Assembly: GCA_021777765.1 (NCBI GenBank)
Contig: JAJYDF010000005.1
Coordinates: forward strand, 62,001-126,000
Length of the DNA: 64,000 nt
From: Pseudomonadota bacterium
Lineage (GTDB): Bacteria > Pseudomonadota > Gammaproteobacteria > DASZBR01
Direction: 5' to 3'
Shown here: positions 54,581 through 64,000 of the stretch, one piece after another
Layout: the number at the start of each line of letters is the position of its first letter
Numbering within the stretch: the stretch's first letter is position 1
Made by a program: the position numbers and the translations under genes
Notes under the pieces: model-generated
The model's input: only the letters and a program-made list of their open reading frames with translations
Databases searched by the model: none
Told to the model about the DNA's origin: nothing

Positions 54581-55714
54581 TTATATTACACCTTCCATGG
54601 AATTAAGTATGACTTGATTTACTTTATGCACATCATATTTTTCAACTGCGAACTGTCTACTTTTCTTTCCCATTGTGCTAATCAGTTCAGGATGCTCTAT
54701 GAAATTCAACATTGCATTAGCTAATGCATTTTCATCTTGCTTTGGCACTAAAAAACCATTTTCACCATGTTTTACTGTTTCTTTGCAACCAGGTACATTT
54801 GTCGTAATAATTGGTCTGGACATCGCCATTGCTTCAAGCACTGATCGAGGCGTTCCTTCGCTGTAGGAAGGTAGCACAAACACTGAAGTCCGCGCAATGG
54901 CAGGCCTTACATCACTTAATCGCCCCAGATAATTTATAACCGATGATTTAATCCATGATGATAATTCAATTTCTTTTATTGCATTAGGCGAATCATCTAT
55001 CCAACCTACTAAAAGAAATTTAATATGCGGATATTTATTTTTCACAATAGTAGCGGCTGCGATATACTCACGAATTCCTTTATTTATCAGTAATCTTGCC
55101 ACCAATAAAAATGTTAATTCGGAAGGATAGGCAGCAGGTTGAAATTCACTCAAACTAACACCAGAACCATTAATCACTATAGCTTGTTCACGATTTTTTA
55201 AGAGGCGCAAACGATTAAACTCAGTTAAATTATCAACATTTTGAAAAAATATTTTGTTATTTACCTTCATTGCTGTACGCAATAAAAATGTGGTGAGTTT
55301 TTTTATCAATTTAGCTTTGAAACCTTCTGCGGAAAAGACATAACCTATGCCAGTTATCATAGAATAAGTCTTTACATTCCCAACCAGCTTAGCTGCTAAT
55401 GAAGCATAAATAACAGGTTTCATTGTATAACTAAAAACCGTTGTAATTTTCTTATCACGCACTAATTTTATCAAATCATATAATGTTTTCAGATCAGCCA
55501 GTGGATTAACGCCCGTTCGTTGAAGGGAGATGGGAATAAATTTGACATTAATTTGTGCTAGCTGCGTAGATACATTGTCGTAAGCCATATCGCTATCCAA
55601 TGGTGCGCAAGCTATTACTTCATAACCTGCAGCAATGAATGATTGAATGAGTTGCAAACGAAAAGTAATTAATGACGGCGCATAACTAGCGATGATTAAT
55701 AATTTTTTGGTCAT
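54581..55714 (-). CDS. Family 4 glycosyltransferase (PglA-like)
   Basis: About 377 residues from the ATG at 55714, the first to give MTKKLLIIASYAP; it overlaps the asnB stop by 29 bp. GT-B fold with TYSMITGIGYVFS, INGSGV, VLPSYSEGTPRSVLEAMAMSRPIIT and the EX7E motif. Enzymes of this type commonly follow PglC-like transferases and add the second sugar. Confidence 0.92.
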   Translation of the reverse strand: MTKKLLIIASYAPSLITFRLQLIQSFIAAGYEVIACAPLDSDMAYDNVSTQLAQINVKFIPISLQRTGVNPLADLKTLYDLIKLVRDKKITTVFSYTMKPVIYASLAAKLVGNVKTYSMITGIGYVFSAEGFKAKLIKKLTTFLLRTAMKVNNKIFFQNVDNLTEFNRLRLLKNREQAIVINGSGVSLSEFQPAAYPSELTFLLVARLLINKGIREYIAAATIVKNKYPHIKFLLVGWIDDSPNAIKEIELSSWIKSSVINYLGRLSDVRPAIARTSVFVLPSYSEGTPRSVLEAMAMSRPIITTNVPGCKETVKHGENGFLVPKQDENALANAMLNFIEHPELISTMGKKSRQFAVEKYDVHKVNQVILNSMEGVI

Positions 55715-57521
55715 ATCGATGCCACACCTCAACACAAAATAAACTCCATATCATTTTTGCTCTTTTATCATTCGAAACTAAAATTTTTCTCTCAAGTAAC
55801 TTATCGATAAATCCCGCATCAAAAAATTTTTTTACATAACATCTTTCATTTAAGTAATCTCGAATTTTTTGATTTAATACAAGCTCTACAATATTTTGTA
55901 ATGGTACTTCAAACCCTCTTTTAGGCAACTTTATTAAGGTATTATCTAAATATTTTTGCGCTAAATGACGTAATATATATTTAGTCTGCAAGCGCTTTAC
56001 TTTAAATTTATCGGGTAATGTAGGAGCAAATTCTAGAAGATATTTAGACAAAAAAGGACTTCTCCCTTCCAAAGAATGCGCCATTGTAGCGATATCCATT
56101 TTAACTAATAATGCATTTCCTAAAATATAGGAAAAGTCTAAATACATTATTTTAGAGAGATTAGACATATTTTGATAATTAATGATGTTTGAAATAGTTT
56201 CATTCTGTGCTGCTATATAGCTATTTTCTGTAAATAGATGAACATCTTCGAAAATATCTGAAGTAGCCGACAAATATAAATCTAATCCTCTTTTATGTGA
56301 CATGCTGAATAATCTTGAAAGAAAGTCGTTAATACTTCTTTTTTTGCCATTAGGCAAACAAATCTTTAGCCAAGATAAATATTTAAGATAAGTCAGCCAA
56401 TTATTGGCAAAAGGCACATACCTTCTATAGCCTCCGAACAATTCATCTGCACCGTCACCATTGAGTATCACCTTAACAAACTCTCTAGCAGCTTTTGCTA
56501 CATAAAATGAAGGAATTGCACTACTATCAGCAAAAGGTTCACCATAATTAGTTAATATCGTTTCAATATCATTATTTAAATTTTGTGTGATATTTATATC
56601 TACAACACGATGATCTGTTGAATAACGGTTAGCGGTCAATTGCGCATATTTTGATTCGTCACTATTACCCTGAATTTTAACCGTGAATGTTTTAAGACTC
56701 TGCTTTATTTGCGAAGCTATAGCAACGATTAAATTACTATCTATACCCCCACTCAAAAAAGCACCCACATCTAAATCACTACTCAATAAGCGATCTTTTA
56801 CGCTTTTAATAAGTAATGATTCTACTTCATCACATGCCGCTTGGAGGGAAATCGATGGTTTGCTTTGTTGATAATAGTTTAAAATATTAAAATGGTAAGA
56901 ATTTACGCAATTTAATGTGTGTAGATCAACTTGAAGATAACATCCTGCTGATAGCTCATTAACTGATTGATAGGGTGTCAATGAATCGCAAAAAAAACCA
57001 TTGCGAAGAAAAGAGGAGATTGCCTTTTCGTTGATATGCAATTTAATCAACGACTTCATTGCATTCAACTCGCTAGCAAAAACAAATTCATTGCCCTGCT
57101 TAAAATAATAAAGCGGTTTTTTGCCGCTACGATCACGCGCCAATAATAATAAATTCTTAGATTTATCCAAAATAGCAAATGCATACATGCCATCCAATAA
57201 GATAAACAGATCATTTTTATATTTTATATATAAATAAAGCAATGTTTCTGTATCTGATTGCGTAACGAAAGTAAAATCAGTTAAATATTTTCGTAGCTCT
57301 AAATGATTATAGATTTCACCATTAAATATAATAGTATAATGCGCATGATGCATAGGCTGTTTGCCATGATTGATATCTTGAATTGATAATCTCGTATGCA
57401 CTAACGCTAAATTATTATAATAATAAATAGATTGCTCATCAGGGCCACGATGATGTAGAGAATCTTGCAATTTCTCAACTTTATAATTTTGGTAATTAAT
57501 TACACCCGCGATGCCACACAT
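55686..57521 (-). CDS. asnB: Glutamine-hydrolysing asparagine synthase-like enzyme
   Basis: About 611 residues. The start at 57521 places the glutaminase nucleophile Cys at position 2 (MCGIAGV). The N-terminal domain has HHRGPDEQ, RLSI and FNGEIYNHLELR; the synthetase domain has the PP-loop FLSGGIDSNLIVAIAS and NGDGADELFGGYRRY. AsnB homologues within capsule loci often amidate sugar acids or peptide substituents; the true substrate here is open. It overlaps the polymerase gene by 26 bp. Confidence 0.9.
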   Translation of the reverse strand: MCGIAGVINYQNYKVEKLQDSLHHRGPDEQSIYYYNNLALVHTRLSIQDINHGKQPMHHAHYTIIFNGEIYNHLELRKYLTDFTFVTQSDTETLLYLYIKYKNDLFILLDGMYAFAILDKSKNLLLLARDRSGKKPLYYFKQGNEFVFASELNAMKSLIKLHINEKAISSFLRNGFFCDSLTPYQSVNELSAGCYLQVDLHTLNCVNSYHFNILNYYQQSKPSISLQAACDEVESLLIKSVKDRLLSSDLDVGAFLSGGIDSNLIVAIASQIKQSLKTFTVKIQGNSDESKYAQLTANRYSTDHRVVDINITQNLNNDIETILTNYGEPFADSSAIPSFYVAKAAREFVKVILNGDGADELFGGYRRYVPFANNWLTYLKYLSWLKICLPNGKKRSINDFLSRLFSMSHKRGLDLYLSATSDIFEDVHLFTENSYIAAQNETISNIINYQNMSNLSKIMYLDFSYILGNALLVKMDIATMAHSLEGRSPFLSKYLLEFAPTLPDKFKVKRLQTKYILRHLAQKYLDNTLIKLPKRGFEVPLQNIVELVLNQKIRDYLNERCYVKKFFDAGFIDKLLERKILVSNDKRAKMIWSLFCVEVWHRYDQKIINHR

Positions 57522-58746
57522 CCATTGCACTCTCTTCTATTGATATATCATTAACAATGTAATTCTTTTTTGCATCAATTTTCTTATATATAGTTATGAA
57601 AATTAATACCGCCATAAACCACCAGTTCACTCTCTCACGAAAAACATAATGAAATAAAGCCAATTCTAAATAACAGAGATAAGGGATTAAATAAATAAAT
57701 CCTTGCCGTAGAAGCGCAATAACAATGTATATATTTAATATAAGATACAAAATAAATCCAAAAATACCAATTTGATTAAATATACCGATGAAATTATTGT
57801 GAAATTCTAAATGATCCAATCGCCATGGATTACTAGATTGGCCCACTCCGAATAAAAAATAATACAAGTTTGAAAGATTATAATTTATACCCTGAAACAT
57901 TCTGACATAACTATCTGTTTGCAAGTTATTTAAAATAAATAAATTGTTTTCTCTTAACGATTCCATATGGATAATGAACTTATTAAACAGTAACCAACCA
58001 GGTATTGCTAATATTAGCATTATGATTATCCATGATCCTATAGGATTTTCGCGCACTTGTTTAAAGGGAAAAATAAGAAAATAAGACATCACATACATTA
58101 ACAATAAACCAAATGCTGCCCTACTTGCAGACATGCTTAAAAAAACAACATATAAATTTATCAGCAATAGTGAAACAATACGATTCACTTTCAAATGATT
58201 GGCAATGGCAAATAAACTCATATAAAAAAATATTGCCATATTTAACATTGCGTAGATAGCAAGTTGATTAGGATTATTAAAAGAGAGCTCTGCCCTACTT
58301 AAACCTATCTTTTGCTTTATTAATAAAAAAATAAGCGGCACTATTGTTGATATCATTAAAAATTTGATCATTTTTTCATAAAATTTTTGTTTTGAACAAC
58401 TATTATAGAAATAATACAATAATGAAAGATACATAAATGATAGTAACATATAATAAATTGTTTGAGCCATCAGCTGCAGCGTTTCACTTTGATGGTCTAC
58501 AATATAACTCAATATAAAAATGAGTATCGAATATATAAACAACATCATTAACCAAAAATAGATTACTGAAACACCTCGAATAGAGTAGGAAATAGTGTTT
58601 TTTGATAAAACTAACAATGAAAATAAAAAGAAAATGACAAAATCAACCGGTTGAATACTGCCTGATTGTAAATAGTAATATGGCAATAATAAGAACATAA
58701 TATATGTTAAACTATTTATTGCCATATTAAACATATTATGTCTCAT
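57496..58746 (-). CDS. O-antigen polymerase/ligase family membrane protein (Wzy-like)
   Basis: A 416-residue protein with about ten to twelve hydrophobic helices and one large periplasmic loop (about 245-310) containing DSYVRMFQGINYNL and FGVGQSSNPW, then HNNFIGIFNQIGIFGFILY, the usual wzy_C position. It probably polymerises lipid-linked repeats in the periplasm. Sequence is too variable in this family to separate polymerase from ligase. The first ATG at 58746 and two later ones are possible. Confidence 0.82.
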   Translation of the reverse strand: MRHNMFNMAINSLTYIMFLLLPYYYLQSGSIQPVDFVIFFLFSLLVLSKNTISYSIRGVSVIYFWLMMLFIYSILIFILSYIVDHQSETLQLMAQTIYYMLLSFMYLSLLYYFYNSCSKQKFYEKMIKFLMISTIVPLIFLLIKQKIGLSRAELSFNNPNQLAIYAMLNMAIFFYMSLFAIANHLKVNRIVSLLLINLYVVFLSMSASRAAFGLLLMYVMSYFLIFPFKQVRENPIGSWIIIMLILAIPGWLLFNKFIIHMESLRENNLFILNNLQTDSYVRMFQGINYNLSNLYYFLFGVGQSSNPWRLDHLEFHNNFIGIFNQIGIFGFILYLILNIYIVIALLRQGFIYLIPYLCYLELALFHYVFRERVNWWFMAVLIFITIYKKIDAKKNYIVNDISIEESAMDVWHRGCN

Positions 58747-58790
58747 CCTTTGGTGTCAGTTTAAATTCTTAACAACATCCCGCTATGACT

Positions 58791-58817
58791 AGTTCATAAA
58801 ATATGGTATTTTAAACT
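58791..58817. promoter_or_regulatory. Inverted repeat in the divergent promoter region
   Basis: AAAATA-TGG-TATTTT (58798-58812) is a perfect inverted repeat inside a longer AGTT...AACT pair, in the 121-bp gap between the divergent wzy-like and kinase-like/LRR genes. It could be a shared operator. AT-rich background makes chance possible. Confidence 0.35.
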
Positions 58818-58867
58818 ATTAACTTAAGTCGCACAAACAATAATGGAGCTTAACTTCTAGTTCAATT

Positions 58868-60682
58868 ATGTGGGAAATATTCATGATTAAGGATCATCAA
58901 TTTTCAAAATGTCCACCCCCTCAAATCGATGGATCGTTGGAAAATACAAATTTGTATAATAATCTTGACTTCAGTACTCTAAATAAACATGCGCAATGGC
59001 AAGAGATATTGCACAGCATTACTGAACCCATAACAACTGATGACAATGAAAACAAAGTTATCATTGAGGGGATGAATATTCCCAAAAGATATTTAGCAGA
59101 TAATATCGTCTCACATATCATTGACACACAAACTTATAGAATAAAAACAATGCCAGGCCTTTCGTCGCAACATAAAATAGCGAAAGCTTCTATAAAGAAA
59201 AATTGCCAGAATGTGAATCTTTATTTCAAAGAAAATCCAGTGGCTCCTGGACGTGAATACCTTGCTCAACAGTTATATTTTGATTTAATTGGGCATGGAT
59301 GTGCTAATAGTGAACTAGTACAATTCACTGTCAACAATATCAGTTATCCTGTATTGATCATTGAATACATCTCTGGGCCTTCTTTATTTGAAATCCTTCA
59401 AAATAAACAAGAACTACCAGTGATTGATCCCGTCCATAAAAGTCTTATGTATCTTGCCTCTCTTTTTGAATTACAAGAAGATGGAAAAGGACAACATTTT
59501 CTCTACACCGCAGCTGAATGTGGACAAAACGCAAAACCATTTCTTTGTAAAATTGACCTTGATCATGCTTTTCTACCTTCGGAAGTCATCACCAATGGCA
59601 AGTTAAAACTACAACAAAAAAATATATTATATTGTGTAAACGAATGGTTGGATGACTTCCTTCATCCCTACGTCATAGCAAAATGGTTAGCCTTAGATAA
59701 AAAGACATTCTTTACCAATTTGATCACTAAGTTAATACACAGAGATCAATTTTATTATAATTTGTTTGGCCTACATCAGGAAGAACGTGTTAATCAATTT
59801 TACTCCCAACAACAATATCTACTTATTGAATCAATGCTCCCGATCAATCTAATGAATGAATGGCTACAAATCAGCGAAAGAATCACATGGCAATTCGAGG
59901 AAATAACACAACAAAAACGCTTAATTACGCATAAAGATTTTATTAAAAAAATAATTCCATTGGCCTTTAAACTATACCAACCGGTTTTAAAACGATACCC
60001 TCATGCTCCATTAAAAGCTTTTGCATATATCGCACAAGATGGTTATATCTTTTCTCAAAATCACAAAATGTTTACACAAATAAATGGTCGTGACTTATTG
60101 CTTTCCTCTCTTAAATATATTCCATCGCGTAAAGACATTCAAAATCGCACTATCAATTCTACTACATTGCTGTATCATCTCAACGAAATGCAAGATAAAA
60201 ACAAAATGATTACCAGTGCAGCAATAGAATTAACTCATATGACAACGAACATATTTTTTAAGCTGCCTAGCGATTGGTGCGAAGAAGTTATGGATATACT
60301 CATGGACAAACATTTTTCTCTTCTCACTGCAACAACACAAAAGTTTATTATTAACAATTTATGCAAACTTCCATTAAAGCGTTTGCGCATTGAAAATACC
60401 AAGATACTAAATAATCAGCTATTAAAATCAACACTAAAACAATTACCTTCTTTATTACATCTACAAATATCGAATTGTCCAAAGCTTAAACGAAATAAAT
60501 TCGACAATTTTTTTAATATTATAGCCAAATATTCACCGAATTTAGAGAGATTAGATGTGCAAGATTTATCTATAAATCCAACACTTCATTTTAAAAAACA
60601 CTTATATAAAATACCTTTTTTCAATATTTTTAAAAAATTCATCTTTTCCCTATCACGCATTTTTCAAACCCAGGAAAGTTAA
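58868..60682 (+). CDS. Kinase-like and leucine-rich-repeat protein (putative effector)
   Basis: A 604-residue protein. Residues about 95-240 recall a protein-kinase-like fold: a Lys in VNLYFKENPVAPGRE with a following Glu, a hinge-like YPVLIIEYISGPSLFEILQ, and CKIDLDHAFLP where metal-binding Asp residues could lie. I see no HRD motif, so activity is uncertain. The middle is helical. Residues about 485-560 carry leucine-rich repeats (LKRLRIENTKIL, LPSLLHLQISNCPKL, NLERLDVQDLSI). There is no signal peptide. It lies on the opposite strand to the capsule genes and is followed without gap by a GT2 gene. The start may instead be the ATG at 58883, preceded by GGGAA. Confidence 0.7.
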   Translation: MWEIFMIKDHQFSKCPPPQIDGSLENTNLYNNLDFSTLNKHAQWQEILHSITEPITTDDNENKVIIEGMNIPKRYLADNIVSHIIDTQTYRIKTMPGLSSQHKIAKASIKKNCQNVNLYFKENPVAPGREYLAQQLYFDLIGHGCANSELVQFTVNNISYPVLIIEYISGPSLFEILQNKQELPVIDPVHKSLMYLASLFELQEDGKGQHFLYTAAECGQNAKPFLCKIDLDHAFLPSEVITNGKLKLQQKNILYCVNEWLDDFLHPYVIAKWLALDKKTFFTNLITKLIHRDQFYYNLFGLHQEERVNQFYSQQQYLLIESMLPINLMNEWLQISERITWQFEEITQQKRLITHKDFIKKIIPLAFKLYQPVLKRYPHAPLKAFAYIAQDGYIFSQNHKMFTQINGRDLLLSSLKYIPSRKDIQNRTINSTTLLYHLNEMQDKNKMITSAAIELTHMTTNIFFKLPSDWCEEVMDILMDKHFSLLTATTQKFIINNLCKLPLKRLRIENTKILNNQLLKSTLKQLPSLLHLQISNCPKLKRNKFDNFFNIIAKYSPNLERLDVQDLSINPTLHFKKHLYKIPFFNIFKKFIFSLSRIFQTQES

Positions 60683-61489
60683 ATGTATATCTCCATTGTC
60701 ATTACTGCATACAACGCTGAAATCTATATTATTAAAACACTTGAATCAATTATGGCTCAAACTTATAAGCACTATGAAGTAATTATCATTGATGATGGCT
60801 CAACAGACGATACCATAAAATGTGTTGGAAATTTTATACAAAATTACGAGCTTGCTAATTTCAAAATTATTTCGCTCAATCATATTGGTCGAGTTAATGC
60901 ATTGAATCATGGCATAAGCGTTGCACAATATGACTCGATAGCAATAATTGACGCTGATGATTTGTGGCATCCACAAAAATTAGATATTCAAGTGCATTTC
61001 ATTAAAAAATTTGGACTTGTCATGCTAAGCACCGATTGTCTCAATTTTGAAAAAGAATTAAATAATGATTTAATGAATACAATCGCTAATGATAATATGA
61101 ATGATGCTATTCTAGTAGAATTAAGTTTAAATCAAATGTTACGTTATAATTCAATTTCTCATAGCTCAATTATTATGAATAAAAGATTAGCATGCTATCA
61201 TCCTGGCGATATTCATGATTGGGATTTATTTTTAAGAACATTAAGCGAAGGCACTAAAATTCATCAACTTAAATTAAATTTAACTTATCACCGTATTCAC
61301 AATAATCAATCATTTGAAGCAAAAAAACATATACGCTACACATGTATTTCTTGCGCTTTACAATTAAAATACTGCATACGCTTAGGCAAATTAATGCATA
61401 TGCCTTTTGTATTTGCCAGATTTATATATCATTTGATACTTAACAGAAAAATAAGAATTAAATTACATACCTATCTTACTAATTGTTAA
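60683..61489 (+). CDS. Family 2 glycosyltransferase
   Basis: A 268-residue GT-A enzyme: SIVITAYNAEIYIIKTLESI, EVIIIDDGSTDDT, the metal-binding DAD in IIDADDLWHPQKL and HDWDLFLR as catalytic region. The ATG directly follows the kinase-like/LRR stop codon and AGGAAAG lies just upstream, so the two are one transcript. Its 3' end overlaps the convergent flippase gene by 27 bp. It could act on the capsule repeat or on the LRR protein's target. Confidence 0.9.
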   Translation: MYISIVITAYNAEIYIIKTLESIMAQTYKHYEVIIIDDGSTDDTIKCVGNFIQNYELANFKIISLNHIGRVNALNHGISVAQYDSIAIIDADDLWHPQKLDIQVHFIKKFGLVMLSTDCLNFEKELNNDLMNTIANDNMNDAILVELSLNQMLRYNSISHSSIIMNKRLACYHPGDIHDWDLFLRTLSEGTKIHQLKLNLTYHRIHNNQSFEAKKHIRYTCISCALQLKYCIRLGKLMHMPFVFARFIYHLILNRKIRIKLHTYLTNC

Positions 61490-62770
61490 TAAAGATCGTA
61501 TACCGGTTGGCCCACTTCTTAATATTTGCATCAGCTCACCCACCATACAGTAAAAGAGCCCTCTTAATGAATTATAATTAAACAATATAGCCATCATAGA
61601 ATGCAAAAAATATGCCACGAGAAATCCATATAAAAATATATTAAAATTATGATTAATCTTTATAAAAATTAATGGGATAATAAAAACTAAAAGGCTTGTG
61701 AGGCAATATTTAATCTTAATCATATGACCGTTTGAAATGGATATTGTGATGATAAATGGTATGGCAATTGAATATAAGAACATATATATAAGTACAAAAA
61801 TAAATGTTGAGGTTGTGCCAATATATTTATTCAGACCTAATAAGGTCAACCAATATTTTGTAAACGGCACATATCCAATAAATATAACAACAAAAACACA
61901 TAGAATATACATCAAATAACGAAGCATTATTTTGGCTTGCACATTAATGTCGTTTTGTGCTTTAGATAATGCAGACAAACATATACTGATAACTGGCATT
62001 ACTAAGAATGAAAAAGCAGCCATGATTATGCTGAAATTAAAAGTATATAATCCGAGCAATCCAGATGAAAAATAATGGCTTAATAAATATCGATCATAAA
62101 ATTTGGCAAAATCATATGGCATAGAAACGGAATAAATTAACACTAAATTTAAAATAATCGTTGAAAATCCAATATTCGATATTTTAGATAAATTAAATTT
62201 CAATCTTATAGAGAATAACATTAAACCTGCATAAACTGCTGCTATAAAAGTATTTACTATCCAACCATAAAATATGAAATTCAAATTATAATTCGTTTTT
62301 ACATACAACATGTATATTATTAATAAAACCATATAAATGCTTGATATGAGCAATATTTTGTATCGGTTATCATAATGACCTGCGCCATTTCCGATAGCAT
62401 TTATCAACGTAATGATACTATTACAAACGATTATCAATACAAAATAAGGTTTTAGAGATGTCGTTTGACTTGGTAATACCTTCACAGCAATGAGTGATGA
62501 TAATACTAAAAATATTAATATACTGATTAAGTATCGAGCGTTAATGACCTCTTGCCTAGCAACTTGTCGCTGCAAATAGACATATGCTCCCATCACAGAG
62601 GTGTTAGATAGAAAATAAACAGTAGAACAAACATATAAAAAAATACCCAAGTCTTCAATACTTAACATTTTTAATACTAAATATTTGAACAAAAGGTCAA
62701 TAATCTGAAAAGCCCCTTTTAATGTAAAAATATTATAAATCTGTTTATAAAATTGGTTTTTAAATATCAA
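61463..62770 (-). CDS. Polysaccharide flippase (Wzx-like)
   Basis: A 435-residue protein with about twelve hydrophobic helices of the MATE/PST type. The N-terminus (YNIFTLKGAFQIIDLLFKYLVLKML followed by EDLGIFLYV) is typical. It would flip the undecaprenyl-linked repeat across the inner membrane, completing a Wzx/Wzy pathway with the wzy-like gene at 57496. Confidence 0.87.
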   Translation of the reverse strand: MIFKNQFYKQIYNIFTLKGAFQIIDLLFKYLVLKMLSIEDLGIFLYVCSTVYFLSNTSVMGAYVYLQRQVARQEVINARYLISILIFLVLSSLIAVKVLPSQTTSLKPYFVLIIVCNSIITLINAIGNGAGHYDNRYKILLISSIYMVLLIIYMLYVKTNYNLNFIFYGWIVNTFIAAVYAGLMLFSIRLKFNLSKISNIGFSTIILNLVLIYSVSMPYDFAKFYDRYLLSHYFSSGLLGLYTFNFSIIMAAFSFLVMPVISICLSALSKAQNDINVQAKIMLRYLMYILCVFVVIFIGYVPFTKYWLTLLGLNKYIGTTSTFIFVLIYMFLYSIAIPFIITISISNGHMIKIKYCLTSLLVFIIPLIFIKINHNFNIFLYGFLVAYFLHSMMAILFNYNSLRGLFYCMVGELMQILRSGPTGIRSLLTISKIGM

Positions 62771-62805
62771 GTTTTGCCCCTATCTAAATTCATTCTTATG
62801 TCTTT

Positions 62806-63822
62806 TTATTCGCATCTCATATGTTGCAAACACCAATTAATCATATCATTTAACCCTGTTTTAACATCATAACTCGGGTCATAACCTAATAAACTTTTTG
62901 CATTTGAAATATTTGCCAAAGAGTGTCTAATATCACCATGACGAAATTCTCTATACTGAATTGGTTCATCAATTGATAATATTTGACTCATTATTTTAAA
63001 AAGATCATTTAAAGTGGTTTTTTGGCCGAATGCCACATTATATATTCTATTTAATGCATCAGTATTTGTTGTGGTCGCAGCAAGTAAATTGGCTTGAATT
63101 GCATTTTCAACAAAACAGAAATCTCGAGATGATTCACCGTCACCATTAATATAAACAGGTGTTTTGTTAAGTAACGATTTTATCCACAATGGAATCACTG
63201 CAGCATACTCACTTTTATAATTCTGTCGCTTACCAAATACATTAAAATAGCGCAATCCGATAGTTTCTAAATTGTAACAAGTAGAAAATGCTTTTGCATA
63301 AAGTTCATTAGTTTGTTTTGTGACCGCATAGGGTGATAGAGGATTACCAATTTGCGATTCAATCTTTGGTAATAAAGGTGAATCACCATAAACAGAACTC
63401 GATGAAGCAAAGACAAACCGTTTTACCCGTGCATTGTTGGCTGCAACTAACATATTCACAAAACCCGTAATATTAACTGAGTTAACCAATTGCGGATTAG
63501 CTATCGAACGAGGAATACTGCCTAATGCAGCTTGATGTAAAACAAAATCAACACCAGCCACAGCTTTTTCACAGTCTGGTGGATTACAAATATCAGCCTC
63601 ATAAAATTTAAATGCGTTTTTTTGTGTTACTGAACAATTAGCTAATACTTCATCGATATTTCTTTGAAAACCTGTTGCAAAATTATCAATACCGATTACA
63701 TATTGGTTCAGATGAAGTAATGCTTCTAATAAATTAGAACCGATAAATCCTGCTACGCCTGTTATTAACCAAGTATACTGATGAGTAAGCAAATGCTTTT
63801 TGAGTTCTACGTAGTGTGACAT
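62806..63822 (-). CDS. UDP-GlcNAc/GalNAc(A) 4-epimerase (TviC/WbpP type)
   Basis: About 338 residues from the ATG at 63822, which has GGAATTGAT upstream; the open frame extends 12 codons further. SDR epimerase: LITGVAGFIGSNLLEALL, VLHQAALGSIPRSI, FASSSSVYGDSP, YAVTKQTNELYA (catalytic Tyr and Lys) and LRYFNVFGKRQ. The N-terminal stretch before the Rossmann motif (SHYVELKKHLLTHQYTW) is characteristic of TviC/WbpP. It provides a UDP-N-acetylhexosamine(uronate) for the polymer. Confidence 0.92.
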   Translation of the reverse strand: MSHYVELKKHLLTHQYTWLITGVAGFIGSNLLEALLHLNQYVIGIDNFATGFQRNIDEVLANCSVTQKNAFKFYEADICNPPDCEKAVAGVDFVLHQAALGSIPRSIANPQLVNSVNITGFVNMLVAANNARVKRFVFASSSSVYGDSPLLPKIESQIGNPLSPYAVTKQTNELYAKAFSTCYNLETIGLRYFNVFGKRQNYKSEYAAVIPLWIKSLLNKTPVYINGDGESSRDFCFVENAIQANLLAATTTNTDALNRIYNVAFGQKTTLNDLFKIMSQILSIDEPIQYREFRHGDIRHSLANISNAKSLLGYDPSYDVKTGLNDMINWCLQHMRCE

Positions 63823-63954
63823 ATCAATTCCAATTATTTTATTTTTATCATAAAACAATAAATAGACTATCGAAATATTTGTCCTCTCAATTAACGTGCG
63901 AACAATATCTGAATAATGCCTAACTTTTAAATGAAAAATTTTAATTTACGGTGC

Positions 63955-64000
63955 TTATAACCTACCAATTAAAATACCTTGTTTTTCTAAATCCTTATTA
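63955..64000 (-). CDS. Possible C-terminal end of a gene beyond the window
   Basis: Fifteen codons read in from the right edge and stop at 63955 (NKDLEKQGILIGRL). They may be the end of an upstream capsule gene, since the next gene on the strand starts 133 bp later. Such a short open stretch can be chance. Confidence 0.25.
   Translation of the reverse strand, partial: NKDLEKQGILIGRL

Noticed and set aside
1..64000. CRISPR array, rRNA, tRNA or prophage
   Set aside because: No regularly spaced repeats, no recognisable tRNA cloverleaf or rRNA segment, and no integrase or capsid genes; the VgrG-like pair alone is not evidence of a prophage.

Overview
The window comes from an AT-rich gammaproteobacterial chromosome. 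Core gene order (tsaE-amiB, lolC-lolD, a QseB/QseC-type pair, proB-proA) is gammaproteobacterial. Several proteins of eukaryotic type (F-box plus ankyrin, F-box-like plus RCC1 repeats, a kinase-like plus leucine-rich-repeat protein, a Ser/Pro-rich protein ending in three cysteines) suggest a host-associated, intracellular lifestyle of the Legionellales kind (Legionella/Coxiella/Berkiella-like). That placement is inference. No rRNA, tRNA or CRISPR array was recognised.

Layout. 1-9.7 kb: a large partial hypothetical protein, an F-box/ankyrin protein, the cytochrome c haem exporter pair ccmA-ccmB split by a palindromic repeat, a putative effector and sohB. 9.7-16.5 kb: amiB, tsaE, lolD, lolC and a two-component system. 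16.7-21.6 kb: two tandem VgrG-like spike proteins and a cobalamin adenosyltransferase. 21.7-27.3 kb: B12-dependent ribonucleotide reductase nrdJ, flanked by an intact F-box/RCC1 gene and a decayed paralogue, with an interrupted coiled-coil gene between. 27.4-37.4 kb: an ACP-acyl-AMP ligase-acyltransferase fusion, a CBS protein, a PEBP protein, a phasin, a DevBCA-like exporter and proline genes. 37.6-43.3 kb: a tripartite RND efflux operon. 43.3-44.6 kb: an AAA/DUF4143 ATPase. 44.9-63.8 kb: a capsule/exopolysaccharide locus (Wzc, Wza, Wzb, glycosyltransferases, PglF/PglE/PglC-like enzymes, AsnB, polymerase, flippase, TviC-like epimerase), with an opposite-strand pair (kinase-like/LRR protein plus GT2) inserted.

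The surface-polysaccharide genes form a coherent Wzx/Wzy pathway: nucleotide-sugar synthesis (TviC-, WbpM- and DegT-like), lipid-linked initiation (PglC-like), extension (three GTs), flipping (Wzx), polymerisation (Wzy) and export under tyrosine-kinase/phosphatase control (Wzc/Wzb/Wza). The cobalamin adenosyltransferase would supply the cofactor of NrdJ.

The most striking feature outside the genes is a set of palindromic repeats in at least four families: (a) about 175-181 bp elements bounded by GTCATTCCCGC, three copies; (b) a REP-like CCTTCTCCCGC hairpin, nine copies; (c) a 216-bp element with 26-bp inverted ends; (d) a 102-bp element with perfect 24-bp inverted arms. Two of these families supply the C-terminal codons and stop of neighbouring genes (ccmA and the second vgrG). 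Together with several nonsense mutations and a frameshift in the RCC1 region, this points to a genome in active repeat expansion and decay.
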